Below are positions 1 to 7,622 of a stretch of 12,400 nucleotides of DNA, piece by piece. The notes beneath the pieces are model-generated. The model searched no databases. It was given only the letters and a program-made list of their open reading frames with translations, and had not been told where the DNA came from. Source of the DNA: an uncultured Ruminococcus sp. (GTDB lineage Bacteria > Bacillota > Clostridia > Oscillospirales > CAG-272); the NCBI GenBank assembly GCA_902797495.1, contig CADBTH010000013.1:1-12400 (forward strand), read 5' to 3'. The translations under genes and the position numbers were made by a program. The stretch's first letter is position 1; the number at the start of each line of letters is the position of its first letter.

Positions 1-39
1 CTGGCGCTCAGAAAACTGCTCGCAGGAGAAACGGAATAA
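1..39 (+). CDS. C-terminal tail of an unidentified gene running in from the left
   Basis: Frame 1 of the plus strand is open from the window edge to a TAA at 37-39 and would encode the ending LALRKLLAGETE. A strong hairpin with a T-run begins 19 bases after the stop, where a terminator for this gene would be expected, and the codons resemble those of the operon. Twelve residues are too few to identify a product. The other two plus frames are also open here, so the frame choice rests only on the terminator spacing. If real, the gene is convergent with purL. Confidence 0.4.
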   Translation: MALRKLLAGETE

Positions 40-58
40 ATTTTACCAAATATAACAA

Positions 59-94
59 AGAGGCGCGCTTCCAACGAAGCGCGCCTCTCTTTTT
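59..94. terminator. Bidirectional intrinsic terminator between the left gene and purL
   Basis: A perfect 12-base-pair GC-rich stem pairs 59-70 with 77-88 around a six-base loop, CCAACG (71-76). On the plus strand it is followed by CTTTTTATT, a classic intrinsic terminator tail. On the minus strand the stem starts 8 bases after the purL stop codon and is followed by TTGTTATATTT, a weaker but still U-rich tail. It should therefore end the purine operon and also the convergent gene on the left. Confidence 0.9.
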
Positions 95-96
95 AT

Positions 97-3000
97 TCAT
101 CTGAAATATTTCACGGCCGATTCGAACATCTTCATGTCGTACTCGCCGACGACGTTCTTATAAAGTCCCGCGCCGATACGTTCGCTGTGACCCATCTTGC
201 CGAAGACTCTTCCGTCGGGTGAGGTTATGCCCTCGACCGCGAAGAGCGAGCCGTTGGGGTTGTATCTGACGTCGTCAGTCGGATCTCCGTCGAGGTCGAC
301 GTACTGCGTCGCGATCTGACCGTTCTCCGCGAGCGTGCGGATGAGGTTCTCCGGAGCGAGGAATCTTCCCTCTCCGTGAGATATCGGTACGGTGTAGATA
401 TCGCCGACGTTTGTTCCCGCAAGCCACGGGGACTTGTTCGATGCGACCCTGATGCGCACGAGTTTCGACTGGTGGCGCGCGATCGTATTGAACGTCAGAG
501 TCGGGGAGTTCTCGTCGGTATCGACTATATGCCCGTACGGAACGAGACCGAGCTTTATGAGCGCCTGGAATCCGTTGCAGATACCCGCCGCGAGTCCGTC
601 GCGCTCGTCGAGCAGGCGGTGCACCTCTGCCCTGATCTGTTCGTTTCTGAGAAACGCCATGATGAATTTACCCGATCCGTCGGGCTCGTCGCCGCCGGAG
701 AAACCGCCGGGGACGAAGAGGATCTGAGACTCGGAGAGTTCTTTCGCAAACCTTTCCGCGCTCGCGGCGACCTCGTCCGGGGTCAGGTTGTTGATCACGA
801 ACACGCTCGGCTCGGCGCCCGCGTCACGGAACGCTCTCGCGCTATCGTACTCGCAGTTAGTTCCCGGGAACGCCGGTATAAGAACGCGCGGTCTTGCGCA
901 CTTTACCGCGGGAGCGCGGCGCTCTGCCGCATCATACGAGAACTTCTCGAGCTTGTGCGACGGCGCGTTTTCCAGCGTCGGGTATACGCCTTCGAGTTTT
1001 GATTCGTAAAGCCCGTCGAGTTCCGTCAGCGAAACGGATTTTCCGCCGTGCGAGATCGCACCGCTGCCGTTCGTATATCCGACGGTGCGCCCGCCGACGT
1101 CTTCCCCGACTTCAAGGAGGAACGAGCCGTACGAATGTGAGAAGACGTCGGTGAGCGTGAAGGTAGAGTCGTATTCAAATCCGATCCCGTTGCCGATGCA
1201 CATCTTGTACACCGCCTCCGCAACGCCGCCCGAACCGGGCGTATACGCCGCAAACACTTTGCCCTCGCGGCAAAGCTTTGTCACGCGGCGGAAGCACTCC
1301 TTCTCGGATTCGGGGTCGGGGAGGGCGCCGTCTGCATATTCAGGCGCGATAATTATGACTTTATGTCCGGGCGCTTTGAACTCGGGCGTCACGACGTCGG
1401 AGGTCTTTCCCGTCGTCACCGCGAAGGAGACGAGAGTCGGCGGAACGTCGAGCTCCTCGAACGAGCCGCTCATCGAGTCCTTGCCTCCGATGGAAGCTAT
1501 GCCGAAATCGAGTTGTGCCGAGAGCGCTCCGAGAAGCGCGGAAAAAGGTTTTCCCCAGCGCGCGGGGTCGCGCCTCAGCTTTTCAAAGTATTCCTGGAAC
1601 GTGAGATAGACGTCCTCGAAAGACGCGCCCGCGGCGACGAGCTTCGACACGCTCTCGACGACCGCGAGGTACGCTCCGTGATACGGGCTCTTTTCGGATA
1701 TCGCGGGATCGAATCCCCACGACATGAAGGAGCAGTCGTCGGTCTTTCCGTCAAGAACAGGTATCTTGTGAACCATCGCCTGGATCGGCGTTCTCTGATA
1801 TTTGCCGCCGAACGGCATCAGCACACTTCCCGATCCGATAGTCGAGTCGAACATTTCGGATAGTCCGCGCCTCGAACAGCACTCAAGGCTCGAGACCAGA
1901 TCCTTCATTCCGTCCTCAAAGGTCTCCGGTATCTCACGGCAGAACTCTTCCGGCTTCTCGCAGACTACGGATATATGCTTCTCAGCGCCGTTTGAATTCA
2001 GGAATTCTCTCGAGACGTCGACAACGGTCTTTCCCCTCCAAGTCATAACGAGACGTGGTTCTTCCGTGACGCGCGCTATGACGGTCGCGGAAAGGTTTTC
2101 GCGCCTTGCGCGCTCTGCGAACGCCTCGCAGTCCTCCGGCGCTACGACGACCGCCATCCTCTCCTGAGATTCGCTGATCGCAAGCTCCGTGCCGTCGAGT
2201 CCTTCGTATTTTTTCGGAACGCGGTCGAGGTCTATATTAAGTCCGTCCGCGAGCTCGCCCACGGCGACGGAAACTCCGCCCGCTCCGAAGTCGTTGCATC
2301 TCTTGATCATGCGGCACGCTTCCCTGTCGCGGAAGAGCCTCTGAAGCTTTCTTTCCTCGGGAGCGTTGCCCTTCTGTACCTCCGCGCCGCACGTCTCGAC
2401 CGAATGGGAGTCGTGCGCTTTGGAAGAGCCTGTCGCGCCGCCGATGCCGTCGCGGCCGGTCGCTCCTCCGAGAAGGATGACGACGTCACCCGGCGCGGGG
2501 CGCTCGCGCCTCACGTTCTCGGCGGGAGCCGCCGCTATTACCGCGCCGATCTCCATTCTCTTCGCGGCGTATCCGGGACGGTAGAGCTCGTCGACGATAC
2601 CCGTCGCAAGTCCTATCTGGTTTCCGTACGACGAGTAACCCGCCGCCGCCGTGCGTACGATCTTTCTCTGCGGAAGTTTTCCCGGTATCGTGTCGGATAC
2701 CGGCGCCGTCGGGTCGGCTCCTCCCGTCACTCTCATCGCGGCGTACACGTACGCTCTGCCGGAGAGCGGGTCGCGTATCGCGCCGCCGATGCAGGTCGCC
2801 GCTCCGCCGAACGGCTCTATTTCAGTCGGGTGGTTGTGCGTTTCGTTCTTGAAGAGAAGGAGCCACGGCTCGCGTTTTCCGTCGACCTCGATCTCTATCT
2901 TTACCGTGCAGGCGTTGATCTCCTCGGACTCGTCGAGCTTGTCGAGGAGCCCCTTCGCCTTCAGGTATTTCGTCGCGACAGTCGCGATATCCATCAGGTT

Positions 3001-3783
3001 CTGCGGTTTCGTCCTTCCGAGCTCTTCCCTGACGGCGAGGTAGCGTCTGTACGCAGCCTCAAGCTCCGCGTCCTCGAACTTTACGTTGTCGACGGTCGTT
3101 AAAAACGTCGTGTGACGGCAGTGGTCCGACCAGTAGGTGTCGATCATTCTGATCTCGGTGAGGGTCGGGTCGCGGCGCTCGGAGGCGAAGTAGTCGCGGC
3201 AGACCGCGGCGTCGTCCGTGTCCATCGCGAGGGAGTACTTCGCGCAGAACTTGTCGAGCCCCTCTCTGTCGAGAGAGGTGAATCCTTCGAGAACTTCGAC
3301 GTCAGCGGGAACTTCCGCGCGCACCTCGAGAGAATCGGGTATCTCAAGCGACGCTATGCGCGATTCGACCGGGTTGACGACGTACTTTTTTATTCTTTCG
3401 ACGTCTTCGTCCGACACGTCGCCCGAGAGGACGTAGACCTTCGCAGAACGCACGGGAGGCCTCGTGCCGCACGAGATTATCTGTATGCACTGCGACGCGG
3501 AGTCCGCTCTCTGGTCGAACTGACCGGGGAGGTATTCCACAGCGAAAACTTTTCCGTCGACGCGCGGCATCTCTCTCGTTGCGATATCGAGCTGAGGCTC
3601 GGAGAACACCGTGCGAACGGCGACGTCAAAGAGCTCCTCGGAGATGTTCTCGACGTCGTATCTGTTGAATATCCTTATTTTTTCAAGTCCCGCGATCCCG
3701 ACGAGGTCTCTCAGCTCACGGCAGAGAGCTCTTGCCTCGTTATCGAGTCCGGGCCTTTTTTCAACGTAAACTCTGTAAACCAA
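97..3783 (-). CDS. purL: Phosphoribosylformylglycinamidine synthase, single-chain type (FGAM synthase)
   Basis: ATP- and glutamine-dependent conversion of FGAR to FGAM, step 4 of IMP synthesis, in the cytosol. The 1228-residue chain carries an N-terminal PurS-like segment (about 1-75), the synthetase core with YWSDHCRH at about 217-224 and NETHNHPTEIEPFGG at about 313-327, a second synthetase half, and a C-terminal class I glutaminase domain from about 965. The glutaminase has its nucleophile Cys1069 in GICNGFQ and His1136/Glu1138 in ISHGEGR. No separate purQ or purS is therefore needed. The start chosen is TTG at 3783-3781 (reads MVYRVYVEK), with AGGAGG six bases upstream and one base between it and the purD stop. 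An in-frame ATG at 3960 would add 59 low-complexity residues wholly inside purD and is unlikely. Last gene of the operon; the terminator follows 8 bases after the stop. Confidence 0.97.
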   Translation of the reverse strand: MVYRVYVEKRPGLDNEARALCRELRDLVGIAGLEKIRIFNRYDVENISEELFDVAVRTVFSEPQLDIATREMPRVDGKVFAVEYLPGQFDQRADSASQCIQIISCGTRPPVRSAKVYVLSGDVSDEDVERIKKYVVNPVESRIASLEIPDSLEVRAEVPADVEVLEGFTSLDREGLDKFCAKYSLAMDTDDAAVCRDYFASERRDPTLTEIRMIDTYWSDHCRHTTFLTTVDNVKFEDAELEAAYRRYLAVREELGRTKPQNLMDIATVATKYLKAKGLLDKLDESEEINACTVKIEIEVDGKREPWLLLFKNETHNHPTEIEPFGGAATCIGGAIRDPLSGRAYVYAAMRVTGGADPTAPVSDTIPGKLPQRKIVRTAAAGYSSYGNQIGLATGIVDELYRPGYAAKRMEIGAVIAAAPAENVRRERPAPGDVVILLGGATGRDGIGGATGSSKAHDSHSVETCGAEVQKGNAPEERKLQRLFRDREACRMIKRCNDFGAGGVSVAVGELADGLNIDLDRVPKKYEGLDGTELAISESQERMAVVVAPEDCEAFAERARRENLSATVIARVTEEPRLVMTWRGKTVVDVSREFLNSNGAEKHISVVCEKPEEFCREIPETFEDGMKDLVSSLECCSRRGLSEMFDSTIGSGSVLMPFGGKYQRTPIQAMVHKIPVLDGKTDDCSFMSWGFDPAISEKSPYHGAYLAVVESVSKLVAAGASFEDVYLTFQEYFEKLRRDPARWGKPFSALLGALSAQLDFGIASIGGKDSMSGSFEELDVPPTLVSFAVTTGKTSDVVTPEFKAPGHKVIIIAPEYADGALPDPESEKECFRRVTKLCREGKVFAAYTPGSGGVAEAVYKMCIGNGIGFEYDSTFTLTDVFSHSYGSFLLEVGEDVGGRTVGYTNGSGAISHGGKSVSLTELDGLYESKLEGVYPTLENAPSHKLEKFSYDAAERRAPAVKCARPRVLIPAFPGTNCEYDSARAFRDAGAEPSVFVINNLTPDEVAASAERFAKELSESQILFVPGGFSGGDEPDGSGKFIMAFLRNEQIRAEVHRLLDERDGLAAGICNGFQALIKLGLVPYGHIVDTDENSPTLTFNTIARHQSKLVRIRVASNKSPWLAGTNVGDIYTVPISHGEGRFLAPENLIRTLAENGQIATQYVDLDGDPTDDVRYNPNGSLFAVEGITSPDGRVFGKMGHSERIGAGLYKNVVGEYDMKMFESAVKYFR

Positions 3784-3784
3784 A

Positions 3785-5053
3785 TCAGTCCTCCTGCGCT
3801 TCGAGAGCGCGCTTTCCGATGTCACGTCTGTAATATGCGTTTTCAAAGCGTATCTTTCCGACCTTTTCATATGCGAGGGCGACCGCGTCTTTGAGAGTCG
3901 CCGCCGTTGCGGTGACTCCGAGGACTCTGCCGCCGGACGTGACGAGACGTCCGTCCTCAAGCGAAGCTCCCGCGACGAACACGCCTTCCAACGCGCCGTC
4001 TTCCGCCGTTATCTCAAAGCCCTTTTCATAGTGAGCGGGATATCCGTCCGACGCCATGATGACGCAGCAGGCGCACTTATCGGAGAATTTTACTTCCGTA
4101 TCCTTCAGCGTGCCGTCCGTCGTCGCCTTCATTACCGTGAGCAGATCGCTCTCGAGGAGCGGGAGCACCACCTGCGTTTCGGGATCGCCGAAGCGGCAGT
4201 TGTACTCGATCACCTTCGGGCCGTCCTTCGTTATCATAAGACCGAAGTAGAGGCAGCCCTTGAACGGGCGTCCCTCCGCCTTCATCGCCGCGACGGTGGG
4301 GAGAAAGATCTCCTTCATACAGCGCTCTGCGACGTCCTTCGTGTAGTAGGGATTAGGAGCGACCGTTCCCATGCCTCCCGTGTTTTCGCCGAGGTCGCCG
4401 TCCTTCGCTCTCTTGTGGTCCATCGATGAGATCATCGGAACTACGGTATCACCGTCGCAGAAGGAGAGCACGGAGACTTCGGGACCCTCGAGGTATTCTT
4501 CAATGACGATCCTCGCGCCGCTCTTGCCGAACTTGCCGTCGATCATGAGCGACTTTACGGCGTCCTTTGCAGCTTCTCGCGTCATGGCGACCGTGACCCC
4601 TTTTCCGAGCGCGAGCCCGTCCGCTTTTACGACGGTCGGTATCGGCGCCGTCTCGAGGTATTCGAGCGCGGACGCGCTGTCGGTGAAGACCTCGTACTTC
4701 GCCGTCGGGATGTCGTATTTTTTCATAAGATCCTTCGCGAAGACCTTACTGCTCTCGATCACCGCGGCGGATGCCCTCGGACCGAAGCAGGGTATGCCGT
4801 GCGCCTCGAGCGCGTCGACCGCGCCCATTGCGAGCGGGTCGTCGGGAGCGACGACCGCGTAATCTATTTTGTTCTCGTACGCGAAAGTAACGATCCCGTC
4901 GATATCGGTCGCCTTTATGCCGACGCAGGTCGCGTCGGAGGCGATGCCGCCGTTTCCGGGCAGAGCATAGATCTTTGTTACCTCGCGGTTTTCCTTAAGC
5001 TTTCTGATTATGGCGTGCTCTCTTCCGCCGCCGCCTACTACGAGTATTTTCAT
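3785..5053 (-). CDS. purD: Phosphoribosylamine-glycine ligase (GAR synthetase)
   Basis: ATP-dependent ligation of glycine to phosphoribosylamine, step 2 of purine synthesis. The 422 residues match the usual length of the family. Visible parts: N-terminal nucleotide-fold start MKILVVGGGGREHAI (1-15), PGNGGIASDA (32-41), ATP-grasp segments GPRASAAVIESSKVFAKD (91-108) and VVKADGLALGKGVTVA (141-156), the NTGGMGTVAPNPYY stretch (224-237), and the metal/ATP-binding signature EYNCRFGDPETQ (283-294). The ATG lies two bases after the stop of the FNT channel gene. An AAAAGG about ten bases upstream lies inside that gene, so translation is probably coupled. PurD supplies GAR to PurN, encoded in the same operon. 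Confidence 0.98.
   Translation of the reverse strand: MKILVVGGGGREHAIIRKLKENREVTKIYALPGNGGIASDATCVGIKATDIDGIVTFAYENKIDYAVVAPDDPLAMGAVDALEAHGIPCFGPRASAAVIESSKVFAKDLMKKYDIPTAKYEVFTDSASALEYLETAPIPTVVKADGLALGKGVTVAMTREAAKDAVKSLMIDGKFGKSGARIVIEEYLEGPEVSVLSFCDGDTVVPMISSMDHKRAKDGDLGENTGGMGTVAPNPYYTKDVAERCMKEIFLPTVAAMKAEGRPFKGCLYFGLMITKDGPKVIEYNCRFGDPETQVVLPLLESDLLTVMKATTDGTLKDTEVKFSDKCACCVIMASDGYPAHYEKGFEITAEDGALEGVFVAGASLEDGRLVTSGGRVLGVTATAATLKDAVALAYEKVGKIRFENAYYRRDIGKRALEAQED
3790..3795 (-). promoter_or_regulatory. Ribosome binding site that fixes the purL TTG start
   Basis: The minus strand reads AGGAGG, a full Shine-Dalgarno core, six bases before TTG (3783-3781). It lies within the last codons of purD, whose TGA is at 3787-3785, so purL translation is probably coupled to termination of purD. 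This site decides the purL start in favour of TTG over the distant upstream ATG. Confidence 0.85.
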
Positions 5054-5055
5054 TT

Positions 5056-5682
5056 TTATTTGACCTTTTCTTTTGTTATTCTGCGAAGAAGCGGGAGGAG
5101 GACTCCTCCCACGGAGTTACCGAGCGTGATGACGAGGATACATACGAGTCCTCTGCCGCTCATGCCTCCCATCCAGAAATAGAACATATCGGCTACGCAG
5201 TGCTCCGTCCCCGCGAGGATGAAGACCATGACGCCGAAGATTATCGCAAGATATTTCCCCACGGCGTGCGGTATGCTTCTGTATCCCTCGACGGCGATAT
5301 AAATAAAGATATCGCAAAGAACTCCGAGGAAGAAGAGACTGACGAGGCTGTCGTCCGTCTTGATCCTGCACATCGCCGCGGCTTTCTCCGCGAAGGCGGC
5401 GCCGTTTCTCGTGAGAGACGCGGCGAGCGCGACGAGTCCGGTCCCGGCGAAATTGCCGATCCACATAACGGGAAGCGTCGCCGCGTACTTCAGATCGTTG
5501 TCGAAGACGTAGCAGATCTTACCCGTGTAGAGGTTGAAGCCCATCGTGCAGACGGTGAACAGTCCGACGGCGAACATCGCCGCTCCTATCACCTTGTTGT
5601 CCTGCGCCAGGAAGACAACGCCTCCGAGCGCGATACTTATACCGGCGAGCACTCCGCCGACGAAAGTTTTAAAAATCTTCAT
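5056..5682 (-). CDS. Small formate/nitrite transporter family (FNT) channel
   Basis: A hydrophobic protein of 208 residues with about six membrane segments (roughly 9-26, 33-52, 66-90, 113-132, 143-159 and 177-198). Family marks seen: GGVLAGISIALGG (9-21) as in TM1 of FocA; NLYTGK (50-55), matching the LFTGN-like omega loop with its conserved Thr; WIGNFAG (74-80); GTEHCVADMF (158-167), matching the FNT (F/G)xEHxxANM motif with its pore histidine (His161); and LGNSVGG (187-193). FNT proteins are pentameric channels for formate, nitrite, hydrosulfide or related small anions. At 208 residues it is shorter than most (about 250-280), mainly in loops and termini. Start ATG with AAGGA eight bases upstream; 25 bases after the transformylase stop and two before purD. 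Formate is inferred as substrate from context; nothing in the sequence fixes selectivity. Confidence 0.85.
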   Translation of the reverse strand: MKIFKTFVGGVLAGISIALGGVVFLAQDNKVIGAAMFAVGLFTVCTMGFNLYTGKICYVFDNDLKYAATLPVMWIGNFAGTGLVALAASLTRNGAAFAEKAAAMCRIKTDDSLVSLFFLGVLCDIFIYIAVEGYRSIPHAVGKYLAIIFGVMVFILAGTEHCVADMFYFWMGGMSGRGLVCILVITLGNSVGGVLLPLLRRITKEKVK

Positions 5683-5707
5683 GTCAAATTCCTTCCGGAC
5701 GTCTCAC

Positions 5708-6892
5708 TCAGTGATGGAAAAGTCTCATACCCGTGAACGCCATCGCGATATCGTACTTGTCGCAGCACTCGATGACCGCGTCGTCGCGAACGGATCCGCC
5801 GGGCTCGGCGATATATTTTACGCCGCTTCTGTAGGCGCGCTCGATGTTGTCGCTGAACGGGAAGAACGCGTCCGAGCCGAGGGAGACTCCGTCGCACGAC
5901 GCGAGGAACGCTCTCTGCTCTTCCTTCGTGAAGGGCTCGGGGCGCTTCGTGAAGTATCTCTGCCATACGCCGTCGGCGGTGACGTCCTCTTCGTTCTGGT
6001 TGATGTATCCGTCGACTGCGTTGTCGCGGTCGGGACGGCCTATGTCGTCGCGGAAAGGAAGGGAGAGGACCTTCTCGCTCTGTCTGAGCTGCCACGTGTC
6101 GGCTTTTCCGCCCGCGAGGCGCGTGCAGTGGATCCTCGACTGCTGACCCGCTCCGACTCCTATCGCCTGTCCGTCTGCGGCGAAGCACACGGAGTTCGAC
6201 TGAGTGTACTTGAGCGTGATGAGCGATATCATAAGATCGATCGCCGCGTCGTCGGGGATATTCTTATTTTTCGTTACTACGTTCGAGAGGAGCGCGCGGT
6301 CAATTTTGAAGTTGTTCCTGCCCTGGCGGAACGTGATCCCGAAGACCTGCTTCTCTTCCGTCTCTTCCGGAACGTAGGACGAATCTATCTTTACTATGTT
6401 GTAGTTTCCTTTTCTCTTGGAGCGGAGGATCTCGAGCGCTTCCGGCTCAAAACCGGGGGCGATGATGCCGTCCGAGACTTCGCGTTTGATGAGGAGCGCG
6501 GTCGTGACGTCGCATACGTCGGAGAGCGCGATCCAGTCGCCGAAGGAGCACATACGGTCGGTACCTCTCGCCCTTGCGAACGCGGAAGCTATGGCAGAAT
6601 CGTCAAGGCCTTCGACGTCGTCCACGAAGCAGGCGCGCTTGAGAGTTTCAGAAAGGGGTTTGCCGACAGCCGCCGACGTCGGGCTGACGTGCTTGAAGGA
6701 GGTGGCGCACGCCATACCGGTCGCCTCTTTGAGCTCTTTTACGAGCTGCCACGAGTTGAACGCGTCGAGAAAGTTTATGTAACCGGGTCTGCCGGAGAGG
6801 ATCTCTATCGGAAGATCGCTCCCGTCTCTCATGTAAATGGACGAGGGTTTCTGATTGGGGTTGCATCCGTACTTCAGTTCAAATTCCTTCAT
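5708..6892 (-). CDS. purH: Stand-alone AICAR formyltransferase (transformylase part of PurH only)
   Basis: Transfers the formyl group of 10-formyl-tetrahydrofolate to AICAR to give FAICAR, step 9 of IMP synthesis. The 394 residues correspond to the C-terminal transformylase domain of bifunctional PurH; there is no N-terminal MGS-like cyclohydrolase domain. Seen: the catalytic Lys67-His68 in SFKHVSPTSAAVG (65-77), KYTQSNSV (228-235), GQAIGVGAGQQSRIHC (241-256), LAGGKADTWQLR (259-270) and the C-terminal RLFHH typical of the domain. The ATG has AGAGG seven bases upstream and sits 13 bases after the stop of the cyclohydrolase gene, which supplies the missing last step. The symbol is given for the transformylase activity only. 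It is a full-length one-domain form rather than a truncated PurH, since start, ribosome site and N-terminus are all in order. Confidence 0.93.
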   Translation of the reverse strand: MKEFELKYGCNPNQKPSSIYMRDGSDLPIEILSGRPGYINFLDAFNSWQLVKELKEATGMACATSFKHVSPTSAAVGKPLSETLKRACFVDDVEGLDDSAIASAFARARGTDRMCSFGDWIALSDVCDVTTALLIKREVSDGIIAPGFEPEALEILRSKRKGNYNIVKIDSSYVPEETEEKQVFGITFRQGRNNFKIDRALLSNVVTKNKNIPDDAAIDLMISLITLKYTQSNSVCFAADGQAIGVGAGQQSRIHCTRLAGGKADTWQLRQSEKVLSLPFRDDIGRPDRDNAVDGYINQNEEDVTADGVWQRYFTKRPEPFTKEEQRAFLASCDGVSLGSDAFFPFSDNIERAYRSGVKYIAEPGGSVRDDAVIECCDKYDIAMAFTGMRLFHH

Positions 6893-6905
6893 TTCGGCAC
6901 CTCTT

Positions 6906-7622
6906 TTATATGTTTTTGTTTATGAGTCTTTCGGTGATAACGCCGCTTTCAAGATCGGTGTAGCGGACGTAGAGGGATATCTTGTTGTCCTCGTCAAGCG
7001 CGCCCCACAGCGAGTTCGTAAACGCGTCTATATCTGAGGGAACGGCAACTCTCTCGGGCTCGCCCTGAAACGTCGGGATCGGATTCCCGTCCGTCACGTA
7101 GGTGTGGATGAAGTGGCCGAGACCCGCTTTTGCGGGATATGAGAACGAGTACCTCGCGCAGTCCGACCCTTCGGGGTCGACGCTCTTGAGGATGCTCATG
7201 CGGTATGAATAGCCGTTCTTATAGGAGAGATACGCGCTGATGCGGGGGGTGAAATTGGGGCTGTCTGGCTCGAAGCATCTCGACTCGAGAGCCTCTTCAA
7301 AGGTCTTGCCGGCGGCAAATCCATCGTACACCGTGTCCGTCTGGTCGCCGTTCGTGACGATGAGACCGTCCTCCGTCTCGCGTACCGCCGCGTAGATAAT
7401 GAGGCTCGGGTCCTCGACCTTCGACGCGTCGTACGGCTCCGTAAATAGGTCGCCTCCGCGCTTTGCAAATATCCTGTTTCTCGAGTTCGCGCTTCTTCCC
7501 ATAATGAAGTAAGCTGCGACTGCGCTCTTACCGTCGTCGGAGAGTCCCGCGACGATGCCGCGGCCGACGTAGGGATTTCCGTCTATAAGCTCTGCAATAT
7601 CGTTTATTTTGTAGATATCCAT
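6906..7622 (-). CDS. purO: IMP cyclohydrolase, PurO-type (archaeal-like family)
   Basis: Closes the ring of FAICAR to IMP, the last step of the pathway. The 238-residue product resembles the PurO family (Pfam IMP_cyclohyd) first known from methanogens, not the cyclohydrolase domain of PurH. Marks: YVGRGIVAG (18-26) and a Ser/Arg-rich GRSANSRNRIF (42-52) matching the YVGR...SRSFPNR pattern of archaeal PurO as I recall it, then NGDQTDT (91-97). The ATG at 7622-7620 overlaps the purN stop by one base (TAATG) with AGAGGG about six bases upstream. An upstream ATG at 7691 lies inside purN and is rejected. Its position directly before the transformylase supports the assignment strongly, because neither protein alone replaces PurH. 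Family membership is from memory of motifs; the catalytic residues of this family are not well enough known to me to check. Confidence 0.85.
   Translation of the reverse strand: MDIYKINDIAELIDGNPYVGRGIVAGLSDDGKSAVAAYFIMGRSANSRNRIFAKRGGDLFTEPYDASKVEDPSLIIYAAVRETEDGLIVTNGDQTDTVYDGFAAGKTFEEALESRCFEPDSPNFTPRISAYLSYKNGYSYRMSILKSVDPEGSDCARYSFSYPAKAGLGHFIHTYVTDGNPIPTFQGEPERVAVPSDIDAFTNSLWGALDEDNKISLYVRYTDLESGVITERLINKNI

Noticed and set aside
3112..3894. Plus-strand open frame of 260 codons across the purL/purD junction
   Set aside because: Overlaps two certain genes on the opposite strand and has no recognisable domain.
3784..3960. Extra N-terminal 59 residues of purL from an in-frame ATG
   Set aside because: The stretch lies wholly within purD and is Ser/Arg-rich with no homology visible; AGGAGG and the domain start support TTG at 3783.
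5534..6925. Long plus-strand open frame of 463 codons opposite the transformylase
   Set aside because: It is a mirror of a well-supported gene, arises from GC-rich codon bias, has arginine- and valine-rich low-complexity content, and shows no known motifs.
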